Shown here one piece after another: positions 1 through 5,908 of a stretch of 5,908 bases of DNA. A program made the translations under genes and the position numbers. The stretch spans positions 1 through 5,908 of the forward strand of contig CAJLYN010000145.1 in NCBI GenBank assembly GCA_905210875.1. Direction: 5' to 3'. The stretch is from an uncultured Bacteroides sp. (GTDB lineage Bacteria > Bacteroidota > Bacteroidia > Bacteroidales > UBA11471). Within the stretch, counting starts at the first letter, position 1. Each line of letters starts with the position of its first letter. Under the pieces are notes generated by a model. That model did no database searches. It saw only the letters and a program-made list of their open reading frames with translations, and had not been told where the DNA came from.

Positions 1-87
1 CGGCTCGGCATAGTCATCGATGAAAACTTCGTTTTCTCCTTGCCTCTGCTCTCGCCTTTCACTATCTTTGTAAAAGTTTGATGGCAT
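1..87 (-). CDS. Possible N-terminus of a divergent gene running off the left edge
   Basis: Reading the minus strand from an ATG at 87, 29 codons are open to the window edge. The peptide starts MPSNFYKDSERREQ and ends GENEVFIDDYAEP. It is very hydrophilic and charged, with no membrane segment or signal peptide, and I do not recognise the family. The acidic stretch ending at the edge looks more protein-like than the plus-strand reading of the same bases, which is open from position 1 to a TGA at 79-81 and gives a hydrophobic, unconvincing peptide. Against it, the frame is also open upstream of the ATG, so the start is uncertain. The segment is short, and the recQ promoter proposed at 39-70 would lie inside it. 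If real, it is a gene divergent from recQ. Confidence 0.3.
   Translation of the reverse strand, partial: MPSNFYKDSERREQRQGENEVFIDDYAEP
39..70 (+). promoter_or_regulatory. Bacteroides-type promoter for recQ
   Basis: TATCTTTG at 63-70 is an exact match to the Bacteroidetes -7 consensus TAnnTTTG. CTTG at 39-42 matches the -33 element (TTTG) in three of four bases, with a 20-nt spacer, which is the usual distance. Transcription would start near position 77, leaving a leader of about 50 nt before the recQ ATG at 129. The leader has no Shine-Dalgarno sequence, as is normal in this phylum. The match to consensus is seen in the sequence; promoter activity is inferred. The element would overlap the possible divergent coding start at 87. 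Confidence 0.5.
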
Positions 88-128
88 AGCTAGGCTGCAT
101 AAAAGCGATACCCGCCGATTCAACCGAT

Positions 129-2036
129 ATGGAACAAAGCATACACGAAATACTGAAACGCTACTGGGGCTACGACTCGTTCCGCCCCATGCAGGAAGAG
201 GTCATACAATCGGTTCTCGACGGTAAAGACACGCTGGCACTCATGCCTACCGGTGGCGGGAAATCGATTACCTATCAGGTGCCGGGACTATATCTCGACG
301 GCATCTGTATCGTGGTAACGCCGCTTATCGCTCTGATGAAAGATCAGGTCGACACGTTGCGGGCTCTCGACGTGAAGGCGTCGTACATACACTCGGGCAT
401 GAGTCGCCGGGAAATGAACATTACACTCGACAACTGTATATTCGGCAAATACAAGTTTCTCTATGTCTCGCCCGAACGATTGTCGACCCGCCTTTTTCAG
501 GAGAAACTCAAAGAGTTGCCCGTTTCGCTGCTGGTCGTCGACGAGGCACACTGTATCTCGCAATGGGGATATGATTTCAGGCCTGACTACCTGAAAATAG
601 CCGAATTGCGGGAACAGATACCCCAGATTCCCGTATTGGCCGTTACGGCTACCGCTACGCCCGAGGTAGCCAAGGATATCCAGACCAAGTTGCATTTCAA
701 GAGCGAAAACGTATTCCGGAAGAGTTTCCGCCGACCCAACCTGCGCTATATCGTGCGCCATAACGAAGACAAGATGCAGCAGCTGGTCTATATACTTTCG
801 CGCATACCGGGCAGTGCCATAGTCTATGTACGCAGCCGCAGGCAGACCAAGGAGGTGGCCGAGATGCTCTACCGGGCCGGCATTTCGGCTCAATACTATC
901 ATGCCGGTATCGAACCCGAAGAGAAAGAGTTGCGCCAACAGGTGTGGAAAGAGGGCCGTTCGCGCGTGATGGTAGCCACCAATGCCTTCGGCATGGGTAT
1001 CGACAAGCCCGATGTGCGCCTTGTGGTTCACCTGGACATTCCCAGCTCGCCCGAAGAGTATTACCAGGAGGCCGGACGGGCCGGACGCGACGGAGAGACA
1101 GCCTATGCCGTCTTGCTCTACTCACCGGCCGATAAAGCCAAGTTGCACAAGCGGGTGGCCGACATGTTTCCCGAGAAGGCATTTATAGCACGCATATACG
1201 AAGCCCTATGCAACTACCTGCAAATAGCCGAAGGAAGCGGGCAGAACACCGTCCGAGACTTTGACCTGACACTCTTCTGCCACACGTTCAAGTTTCCGAT
1301 ACTGCCCACCTATCATGCCTTGAAAATCGTAGAACAGTCGGGATATATTGAGTATGTTGAGGAGGCCGACTCCCAGTCGCGGGTCATGGTTACCGTGCAA
1401 CGCGACGAGCTCTACCGGCTGAAAATCGACGACACCGATACCGACACCGTGCTGCAATGCCTGTTGCGCTCCTATACCGGACTGTTTGCCGACTACATAT
1501 TCATCAAGGAGTCGCTGCTCGAACGGCGTACCGGCTTGCCGGCTCAGACCATATACGAGAGTCTTATCTATTTGGGGAAACTGCACATCATACATTACAT
1601 TCCCCGCAAAAGAATGCCGTTTATCTATTTTACCCGTCCGCGTACCGATTTGAAATACTTTGTCATACCGCGCACAGCCTACGAGGAGCGGAAAGAGCGT
1701 TTCTCCTATCGCATCGAGCGCATTCTGCAATATGCCTTGTGCGACAATGTGTGTCGGGAACGGCTGCTGCTCGAATATTTCGGCGAGAAGAACGGCGACG
1801 ACTGTGGCGGGTGCGACGTGTGCTTGGCTAAAAAAAACAGCAGCCTCTCTCCTTCCCTCTTTGACCAAATTGTCGGTGCGGTAAAAAGTCTGCTCCAAGC
1901 AGCACCGTTAAGACTAAACGATATTGTCGAGCGATTGCCCTATCCCGAGGAACGTATCATCGAGACAATCCGTTATCTCGTAGACGAAGGTTTTCTCCAC
2001 GAAGAGAATCTTTCCTTTTACTGGGGAAGGAAATAG
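129..2036 (+). CDS. recQ: RecQ-family ATP-dependent DNA helicase, short Bacteroidetes-like type
   Basis: This is a 635-residue superfamily 2 helicase, expected to unwind DNA 3'-to-5' in recombinational repair and fork restart in the cytoplasm. The helicase motifs are complete: motif 0 around residues 12-26 (FRPMQ, Gln22), Walker A TGGGKS at 41-46 (Lys45), DEAH at 138-141, the RecQ aromatic-rich loop CISQWGYDFRP at 142-152, TATAT at 173-177, motif V ATNAFGMGIDKPDVR at 283-297 and motif VI QEAGRAGRDG at 313-322. The core ends near 340. A winged-helix-like stretch follows around 350-425. A zinc-site signature comes late: Cys542, then YFGE, then CGGCDVC with Cys559, Cys562 and Cys565. In E. coli RecQ the equivalent cysteines start at residue 380. 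A short helix-turn-helix-like tail (about 576-632) ends the protein and no HRDC domain is recognisable. The ATG at 129 places motif 0 at the normal distance from the N-terminus. It is transcribed alone in this window. RecQ identity is very secure; the domain order after 340 is inference. Confidence 0.95.
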   Translation: MEQSIHEILKRYWGYDSFRPMQEEVIQSVLDGKDTLALMPTGGGKSITYQVPGLYLDGICIVVTPLIALMKDQVDTLRALDVKASYIHSGMSRREMNITLDNCIFGKYKFLYVSPERLSTRLFQEKLKELPVSLLVVDEAHCISQWGYDFRPDYLKIAELREQIPQIPVLAVTATATPEVAKDIQTKLHFKSENVFRKSFRRPNLRYIVRHNEDKMQQLVYILSRIPGSAIVYVRSRRQTKEVAEMLYRAGISAQYYHAGIEPEEKELRQQVWKEGRSRVMVATNAFGMGIDKPDVRLVVHLDIPSSPEEYYQEAGRAGRDGETAYAVLLYSPADKAKLHKRVADMFPEKAFIARIYEALCNYLQIAEGSGQNTVRDFDLTLFCHTFKFPILPTYHALKIVEQSGYIEYVEEADSQSRVMVTVQRDELYRLKIDDTDTDTVLQCLLRSYTGLFADYIFIKESLLERRTGLPAQTIYESLIYLGKLHIIHYIPRKRMPFIYFTRPRTDLKYFVIPRTAYEERKERFSYRIERILQYALCDNVCRERLLLEYFGEKNGDDCGGCDVCLAKKNSSLSPSLFDQIVGAVKSLLQAAPLRLNDIVERLPYPEERIIETIRYLVDEGFLHEENLSFYWGRK

Positions 2037-2060
2037 GCATATCCGATTCCTAAAAAATAA

Positions 2061-2474
2061 TTACAGGCCGACCTTCTCCATCAGTGCGGGCACGAAAACA
2101 ATGACACCTATCACAGCCGCTGTAATGGCACACAGCAAGACAGCCGCAGCGGCAATGTCTTTTATCTTTTTGACGCGTTCATCATACGTGGGACATACCA
2201 GATTGCAAACATACTCTATTGCCGTATTGAACGACTCAGCCGCCAACACCAGCCCAATAGCGAAGACGACAGCCACCCATTCCACAGCCGAGAGTCCAAC
2301 CCAACAGCCCAGCAATACGGCAACGACGGCCAGAACAAGGTGTATGCGGGCGTTATGTTCATGAATGACAAGCTGTTTCAACCCCCTGAATGCATAGCCG
2401 AAACTGCGCATACGCTCTTTGAAAGAAAACGTATGCTTCTCCTTATTGTCGGAAGAGAAAGACGTAATATTCAT
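2061..2474 (-). CDS. dgkA: DgkA-family membrane kinase (diacylglycerol or undecaprenol kinase)
   Basis: This 137-residue integral membrane protein belongs to the small DgkA/UdpK family, which phosphorylates diacylglycerol (lipid recycling) or undecaprenol (regenerating the carrier for peptidoglycan and surface polysaccharides). It shows an amphipathic N-terminal helix (RSFGYAFRGLKQLV, about 23-36), a conserved Glu39 in HEHNARIH, and about three membrane segments near 44-61, 62-82 and 107-131. The family signature AAESFNTAIE lies at 78-87 (Glu80, Asn83, Glu87), followed by KDIAAAAVLL at 105-114. The sequence does not settle the substrate; the KD(I/V)AA form and the nearby murB favour undecaprenol slightly. 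I chose the ATG at 2474 because the conserved region begins soon after it. An in-frame GTG at 2537 would add 21 unremarkable residues and would lie 3 nt after the previous gene's stop. It is the last gene of the minus-strand cluster and converges on recQ. Confidence 0.9.
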   Translation of the reverse strand: MNITSFSSDNKEKHTFSFKERMRSFGYAFRGLKQLVIHEHNARIHLVLAVVAVLLGCWVGLSAVEWVAVVFAIGLVLAAESFNTAIEYVCNLVCPTYDERVKKIKDIAAAAVLLCAITAAVIGVIVFVPALMEKVGL

Positions 2475-2496
2475 AAAATCTGTTTTTATGGATAGT

Positions 2497-2528
2497 AAAC
2501 CGTAGGTTTCTCCGCTTTCTGTGGCAAA
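2497..2528 (-). promoter_or_regulatory. Weak candidate promoter ahead of the DgkA-family gene
   Basis: On the minus strand, TTTG (complement of 2525-2528, within a TTTTTG run) is followed by a 20-nt spacer and TACGGTTT (complement of 2497-2504). This resembles the Bacteroidetes -33/-7 pair TTTG and TAnnTTTG, but the -7 box has two mismatches in its TTTG half. It sits in the 66-nt gap, the largest in the cluster, so a secondary promoter there is plausible. If the GTG start at 2537 is used instead, this stretch is coding. Low confidence. Confidence 0.2.
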
Positions 2529-2540
2529 AACGGACACGGT

Positions 2541-3305
2541 TCAATCGGGAATCTCAATTATCAGCCCATCATAGGCAAAAGACACCTTTGTAGGGAGCTT
2601 TGGCTCTTCAACGGCATACAAGCCCATTTGGTGGCTCATGTGGGTAAGATAGGCCCTCGTCGGCGCTATACGGGAAATAAAGGCCAAGGCACTCTCGAGA
2701 TTCTGATGTGAAAGATGCGGTTTGTGGCGCAAAGCATTGACGACAAGAGTGTCGAGTGATGCCAGTTTGGAATATTCGGTTTCATCTATCGTCAACATAT
2801 CGGTGATATAGGCAAATGCCCCCAAACGGTACCCAATGATGGGTAAATGAGAATGCCACACTCTTATGGGTATAACATCGATATCGAAAAGAGAAAACGT
2901 AGAGAGTTCATCAATAGCATGTAATGAGAGTTGGGCCACACCCGGCTGCGGGCGATCGGTAAAACAATAAGCAAACCGGTCATGAACCACGTTCAATACC
3001 CGTGGCTCGGCATATACGGGTATCGGTTTTTGCCAGGTAAAATTCCGAAGTTCGTCCAGCCCGGAAATGTGGTCGTAGTGTTCATGGGTGAGCAATACCG
3101 CATCGATGTGGTCGATACCGCTCCGCAGTATCTGTTGTCGAAAATCGGGGCCACAATCAATCAATATGTTTTTATCGCCGACGGTCAGGCACACCGACGA
3201 ACGCAGTCGGTTGTCGCGAGGGTCGACCGAGCGGCACACCACACAAGAACACCCTATCATGGGCACTCCTGTCGACGTTCCCGTCCCCAAAAATTCTATC
3301 TGCAT
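2541..3305 (-). CDS. PhnP-type metallo-beta-lactamase-fold hydrolase
   Basis: This 254-residue MBL-fold protein has a complete dinuclear metal site: His74, His76, Asp78 and His79 in THEHYDH, then His151 in VWHSHL, Asp169 in YITDM and His222 in LTHMSHQ. A second feature marks the PhnP subfamily: Cys19, Cys21 and Cys24 in GCSCVVC plus His225, matching the extra structural zinc site of E. coli PhnP (Cys21, Cys23, Cys26, His225). PhnP cleaves cyclic phosphoribosyl phosphates in phosphonate breakdown, but no other phn gene is present here, so the substrate is unknown; another phosphodiester is a reasonable guess. Length matches PhnP (about 250 residues). No signal peptide, so cytoplasmic. Its ATG follows the murB TAA by a single base, so translation is probably coupled to murB. 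Related proteins are commonly annotated only as MBL-fold metallo-hydrolases. Confidence 0.9.
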   Translation of the reverse strand: MQIEFLGTGTSTGVPMIGCSCVVCRSVDPRDNRLRSSVCLTVGDKNILIDCGPDFRQQILRSGIDHIDAVLLTHEHYDHISGLDELRNFTWQKPIPVYAEPRVLNVVHDRFAYCFTDRPQPGVAQLSLHAIDELSTFSLFDIDVIPIRVWHSHLPIIGYRLGAFAYITDMLTIDETEYSKLASLDTLVVNALRHKPHLSHQNLESALAFISRIAPTRAYLTHMSHQMGLYAVEEPKLPTKVSFAYDGLIIEIPD

Positions 3306-3306
3306 C

Positions 3307-4323
3307 TTACTCTATGTAATTTACTTCGGGCGACAACTCGATGTCGTATGTCGCCTTTATCGAACGGACTATCTCATCGGCCAATCCGGTGATGTCGCCG
3401 ACCGTGGCTGTGCCCCGGTTGACAAGTACCAGCGACTGCTTCTCATAGACTCCTGCCCCACCATGGCTCTTTCCGCGCCAACCGGCACGGTCGATGAGCC
3501 AACCGGCCGGAAGTTTTACCCACTGCTCGTCGACCGGATAGTGCGGCATGTCGGGGAAACGCTTCTTCAATGCCTCGTAATGCGCTACCGGAACAACCGG
3601 ATTCTTGAAGAAACTGCCGGCATTGCCTATTTTATCGGGGTCTGGCAATTTGGCTTGGCGAATCTCAATTACAGCCTGACGGACATCGGACAGTGTCGGA
3701 CATGCACACCGAGTCACTACCTCTCGCAGATTGCCATAGTCGAGATGGAGTGTCGCCTTTTTCTGCAACCTGTACTGCACGGCCGTTACGACATACTGTC
3801 CGCGATACCGGTTTTTGAAAATACTGTCGCGGTAACCATAGGCACACTCCTCCTGCGTAAAGACCCGAGGCTGTGCCGTGCGCATGTCGATGGTCTCTAC
3901 CTTTTCTATGACATCTTTCACCTCTACGCCATACGCTCCGATATTCTGTACGGCCGAGGCACCGACTTCTCCGGGAATGAGTGACAGATTTTCAACACCG
4001 CCCCAGTCGTGCTCGACACAATACGCCACAAAGTCGTCCCACACGACCCCGGCTCCCACACGCAACACAAGCGAATCGCTATCTTCCGAGACAGTCTCGA
4101 CATACCGTATGGCCGAATGCAATACGACACCCGGGTAATCGTGCAAAAAAAGCAAATTACTGCCCCCGCCGATGTGGTAAAGGGGATATTGTCGCAACAA
4201 TGGCGAATCTTTCAGAAAGGCACACAATTCGTCGACCGTGTCGTACTCGACATAGTAACGGGCCTTTACCGGCAAATGAAATGTATGTTTCTCCTGCAAC
4301 GGACAGTGTTCCTCTATTCTCAT
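3307..4323 (-). CDS. murB: UDP-N-acetylenolpyruvoylglucosamine reductase (MurB, type I)
   Basis: MurB is the FAD- and NADPH-dependent cytoplasmic enzyme that reduces UDP-GlcNAc-enolpyruvate to UDP-MurNAc, the second committed step of peptidoglycan synthesis. The 338-residue product is close to E. coli MurB (342). The FAD-binding region shows IGGGSN at 51-56, LIPGEVGASAVQNIGAYG at 115-132 and GYRDS at 163-167. Catalytic residues are all present: Arg165 (E. coli Arg159), Ser237 in GNAGSFFKNP (Ser229) and Glu333 in SPEVNYIE (Glu325). Tyr262 lies 25 residues after Ser237, as Tyr254 does after Ser229 in E. coli, which marks the type I form. I chose the ATG at 4323; a TTG two codons upstream (4329) is open but less likely. 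The upstream gene's stop is 12 nt away and the downstream gene starts 1 nt after the murB stop, so all three are probably co-transcribed. Confidence 0.97.
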   Translation of the reverse strand: MRIEEHCPLQEKHTFHLPVKARYYVEYDTVDELCAFLKDSPLLRQYPLYHIGGGSNLLFLHDYPGVVLHSAIRYVETVSEDSDSLVLRVGAGVVWDDFVAYCVEHDWGGVENLSLIPGEVGASAVQNIGAYGVEVKDVIEKVETIDMRTAQPRVFTQEECAYGYRDSIFKNRYRGQYVVTAVQYRLQKKATLHLDYGNLREVVTRCACPTLSDVRQAVIEIRQAKLPDPDKIGNAGSFFKNPVVPVAHYEALKKRFPDMPHYPVDEQWVKLPAGWLIDRAGWRGKSHGGAGVYEKQSLVLVNRGTATVGDITGLADEIVRSIKATYDIELSPEVNYIE

Positions 4324-4335
4324 ATTCAAAAATTT

Positions 4336-5238
4336 TTATCGGTATCGCGACAGTTTTCCGTCTTCAAAATAAAGATAGGCTCCCGTACGGTAAAACCACT
4401 CCTCTTTCAATCCGCTGTACGTGGGTATCTCACGGGCATTCTGCGGACTGCCCAGCGACAAGCGGCACTCCTCCTTGGTCATACCGGCAGCTACACGGCC
4501 ACAGGTAATCAGTTGCCAGTGTTCGTCGGGGATTTCATCGTAAGCCAACCGCGGATTGTCAAACGTAAAAAGCCGCTCGAATGTAGCCGCTTGCAAACGA
4601 GAAGTGCGGGTCAAGGAACCGAATATGCGGTATGTTGCCCCACTTGTATCGCGAAAAACAAAGGCAATGGGGTAAACGCTGTTCCCGGGTTGTATATCGA
4701 TGATTTTCACCTCACAATACCGACGGTTAGACAACGTATTTCCCACCGAATCGACCCATGTGGCCGGTCGCGTGTACAGTGTTTTTCCCACCAGCAGCAT
4801 ACGGGCCCTGTATATATCGTCTTCGGCCACCAGCATGGGCAGCAGCGGAGTATAAGACGAGCCGGCTATCTCTTCTCGGCTCTTTCCTGTTCTGAAATAG
4901 TAGCTCTTCCCTTCACAGACGAAATGGAGATTGACCGTTCCCGTTCTCCACGGTGAAGCCTCGGCCATGCCTTCATAAACGAACACCTTTCCCCGGTAAG
5001 AACTGTCGGTCGCAGTAATGGTCTGGGGTTGCAGCAGCGGCGACAAGGCTTCGTCGAGATAAATAAAACGGCGGCCTTTGTTCCATTCCCGACATGGAGT
5101 TTCGGGAAAATAGGTTTCCATGAAAACCGCTTCTTTTGATTTCTCGGGAAGCGTATCCTTTTTTCTTCTGGCCGAGGCCGGAAGAGAGATGGAAAACACT
5201 ATTCCTAAAAATAATATGCCGAATATAAAACGATGCAT
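4336..5238 (-). CDS. Exported protein of unknown function with BamE/SmpA-like C-terminus
   Basis: I do not recognise this 300-residue protein as a named family. It begins with a clear signal peptide: MHR, a hydrophobic core (about 4-19), then PASA with likely cleavage after residue 23, leaving RRKK at the mature N-terminus. There is no lipobox cysteine, so a soluble periplasmic protein is more likely than a lipoprotein. The middle (about 40-230) is rich in beta-prone, aromatic segments such as GKSYYFRTGK and YRIFGSL. The last 60 residues look like a BamE/SmpA-type fold: ITCGRVAAGMTKEECRLSLG at 244-263 (the G-MT-EE-R-LG pattern), then a short gap, EEWFYRTGAYLYFEDGKL at 279-296. In other proteins this small domain mediates envelope protein contacts. 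No catalytic motif is visible. It lies 12 nt downstream of mutL and 12 nt upstream of murB, which points to envelope work by context. The gene call is secure; the fold assignment is moderate. Confidence 0.85.
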   Translation of the reverse strand: MHRFIFGILFLGIVFSISLPASARRKKDTLPEKSKEAVFMETYFPETPCREWNKGRRFIYLDEALSPLLQPQTITATDSSYRGKVFVYEGMAEASPWRTGTVNLHFVCEGKSYYFRTGKSREEIAGSSYTPLLPMLVAEDDIYRARMLLVGKTLYTRPATWVDSVGNTLSNRRYCEVKIIDIQPGNSVYPIAFVFRDTSGATYRIFGSLTRTSRLQAATFERLFTFDNPRLAYDEIPDEHWQLITCGRVAAGMTKEECRLSLGSPQNAREIPTYSGLKEEWFYRTGAYLYFEDGKLSRYR

Positions 5239-5250
5239 CGCAGAGTTTTT

Positions 5251-5908
5251 TTACCGGAACCGTTTTTGCAATTCGTCGTCGCTGACCACCGAAACGACCG
5301 TCTTGCCGTCGGGGGTATAGTGCGGAGCCGCCAAAGAGAAAAGGTCGCTGATCAACTTTTCCATTTCCAGCGGTGAGAGTATCTGCCCGTAGGGAATGGC
5401 TGCCGACTCGGCCAGGGCCAAAGAGATGGCCTCGTGTACATCGACACTGACATCTCCCCCCTTCTGGGTAGCCGTTTCGAGCATCTTGTCGACCAACGTC
5501 GGCACATCGAGACCGTCGATACCGGCCGGCACGGCATTGACGGCGAAAGAACCCCCACCCATGTCGGAAATATCGAAACCCAACGCCTCGAAATCGTCCT
5601 GTACCGATGCCAGTCCAGCCCCTTGGGCGGGTGACAGCTGTATCATCTCGGGAAAGATGAGCCGCTGAGAGACCCCTTTCTTGTCTTGCAGATACGACAT
5701 ATATTTGTCGAAAAGTATACGCACATGAGCCCTGTGCTGATCGATAATCATCAGGCCCGACTTGACCGATGTCAAGACATACCGACCCTTGATTTGGAGA
5801 TGTTCCCAGCCCGTATCGATAGAGCGCGACGGCTCCTGCATAGGTATCGACAACGGTATGGCATCGGTCGACGCCTCCGTGGGCGGAATGTCGGCTACCG
5901 ATATCTGC
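5251..5908 (-). CDS. mutL: DNA mismatch repair protein MutL, C-terminal part (5' end outside window)
   Basis: Only the last 218 residues are visible; the frame is open to the right edge with no convincing start inside (a TTG at 5853 is internal). MutL is the ATP-dependent matchmaker linking MutS mismatch recognition to strand incision. The visible part begins with a Pro/Ser/Thr-rich linker, then the dimerisation domain starting HLQIKGRYVLTSV. DQHRAHVRILFD at 5707-5742 aligns with the endonuclease motif DQHA(X)2E(X)4E but has Ala-to-Arg, Glu-to-Val and Glu-to-Asp changes. The usual C-terminal CPxGRP is replaced by YTPDGKTVV (5293-5319), and the cysteine-containing ACR-type motif by LALAESAAIPYGQ. 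QRLIFP (5650-5667) fits the beta-clamp-binding pattern Q-x-x-[LI]-x-P. So it probably lacks its own nuclease, like E. coli MutL, but keeps clamp contact. The ATPase domain is off-window. The stop is 12 nt before the exported-protein gene. Confidence 0.93.
   Translation of the reverse strand, partial: QISVADIPPTEASTDAIPLSIPMQEPSRSIDTGWEHLQIKGRYVLTSVKSGLMIIDQHRAHVRILFDKYMSYLQDKKGVSQRLIFPEMIQLSPAQGAGLASVQDDFEALGFDISDMGGGSFAVNAVPAGIDGLDVPTLVDKMLETATQKGGDVSVDVHEAISLALAESAAIPYGQILSPLEMEKLISDLFSLAAPHYTPDGKTVVSVVSDDELQKRFR

Noticed and set aside
288..1898. Long minus-strand open frames opposite recQ (288-1031, 697-1182, 1206-1898)
   Set aside because: They lie wholly antisense to a helicase with every motif intact, have no family-like motifs, and are explained by the GC-biased codon use of recQ.
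2029..2050. Imperfect inverted repeat (GGAA...TTCC with inner GG/CC) as a bidirectional terminator
   Set aside because: The stem has a bulge and a mismatch, overlaps the recQ stop, and is followed by A residues on the plus strand and no T-run on the minus strand.
4324..4329. TTG at 4329 as the murB start
   Set aside because: It adds only two residues (Met-Asn) before an ATG at 4323; the ATG is the simpler choice and leaves a gap of 12 nt to the previous stop, the same as at the mutL junction.
3088..4956. Long plus-strand open frames (3088-3984, 4009-4956) opposite murB, the hydrolase and the exported protein
   Set aside because: The opposite strand encodes recognisable proteins with catalytic residues in place; the plus-strand products are rich in Arg, Cys and His with no recognisable domain, typical of antisense shadows.
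5851..5853. TTG at 5853 as a start for a standalone MutL C-terminal protein
   Set aside because: The frame stays open through the window edge with linker-like residues, so this codon is an internal leucine of full-length MutL.
1..5908. Mobile elements, tRNA or rRNA genes, CRISPR arrays, riboswitches
   Set aside because: Genes fill almost the whole window, gaps are at most 66 nt apart from the left 128 nt, and I saw no direct repeats, transposase motifs or structured RNA signatures.

Overview
This window most likely comes from a member of the Bacteroidales (phylum Bacteroidota); the genus cannot be fixed. The evidence is protein character (a roughly 635-residue RecQ with a late zinc site, and a MutL ending in a YTPDGK-type tail rather than the endonuclease-type CPxGRP), moderate GC content, absence of Shine-Dalgarno sequences at the starts, and a near-perfect Bacteroides-type promoter (TTG near -33, TATCTTTG near -7) ahead of recQ. 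These attributions rest on remembered family features, not on a search.

Layout. Positions 1-128 hold the recQ promoter and leader and possibly the first 29 codons of a divergent gene that runs off the left edge. Positions 129-2036 (+) encode a RecQ-family DNA helicase. Everything from 2061 to the right edge is on the minus strand and looks like one tightly packed operon. In transcription order it is mutL (C-terminal part only, 5' end beyond the window), an exported protein of unknown function with a BamE/SmpA-like C-terminus, murB, a PhnP-type metallo-beta-lactamase-fold hydrolase, and a DgkA/undecaprenol kinase-family membrane kinase. The gaps are 12, 12, 1 and 66 nt. The operon converges on recQ with only 24 nt between stop codons.

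Functionally, the minus-strand cluster mixes mismatch repair (mutL) with envelope building: MurB makes UDP-MurNAc, and the DgkA-family kinase may phosphorylate undecaprenol or diacylglycerol. The exported protein is probably envelope-related too. RecQ adds a second DNA-repair gene next door but is separately transcribed. No RNA genes, insertion sequences, CRISPR arrays or long repeats were seen. This is mostly ordinary core-genome DNA and I do not see an undescribed multi-gene system. The best leads are the unusual RecQ domain order, the MutL C-terminus that keeps the clamp-binding motif but lacks the endonuclease residues, and the uncharacterised exported protein.
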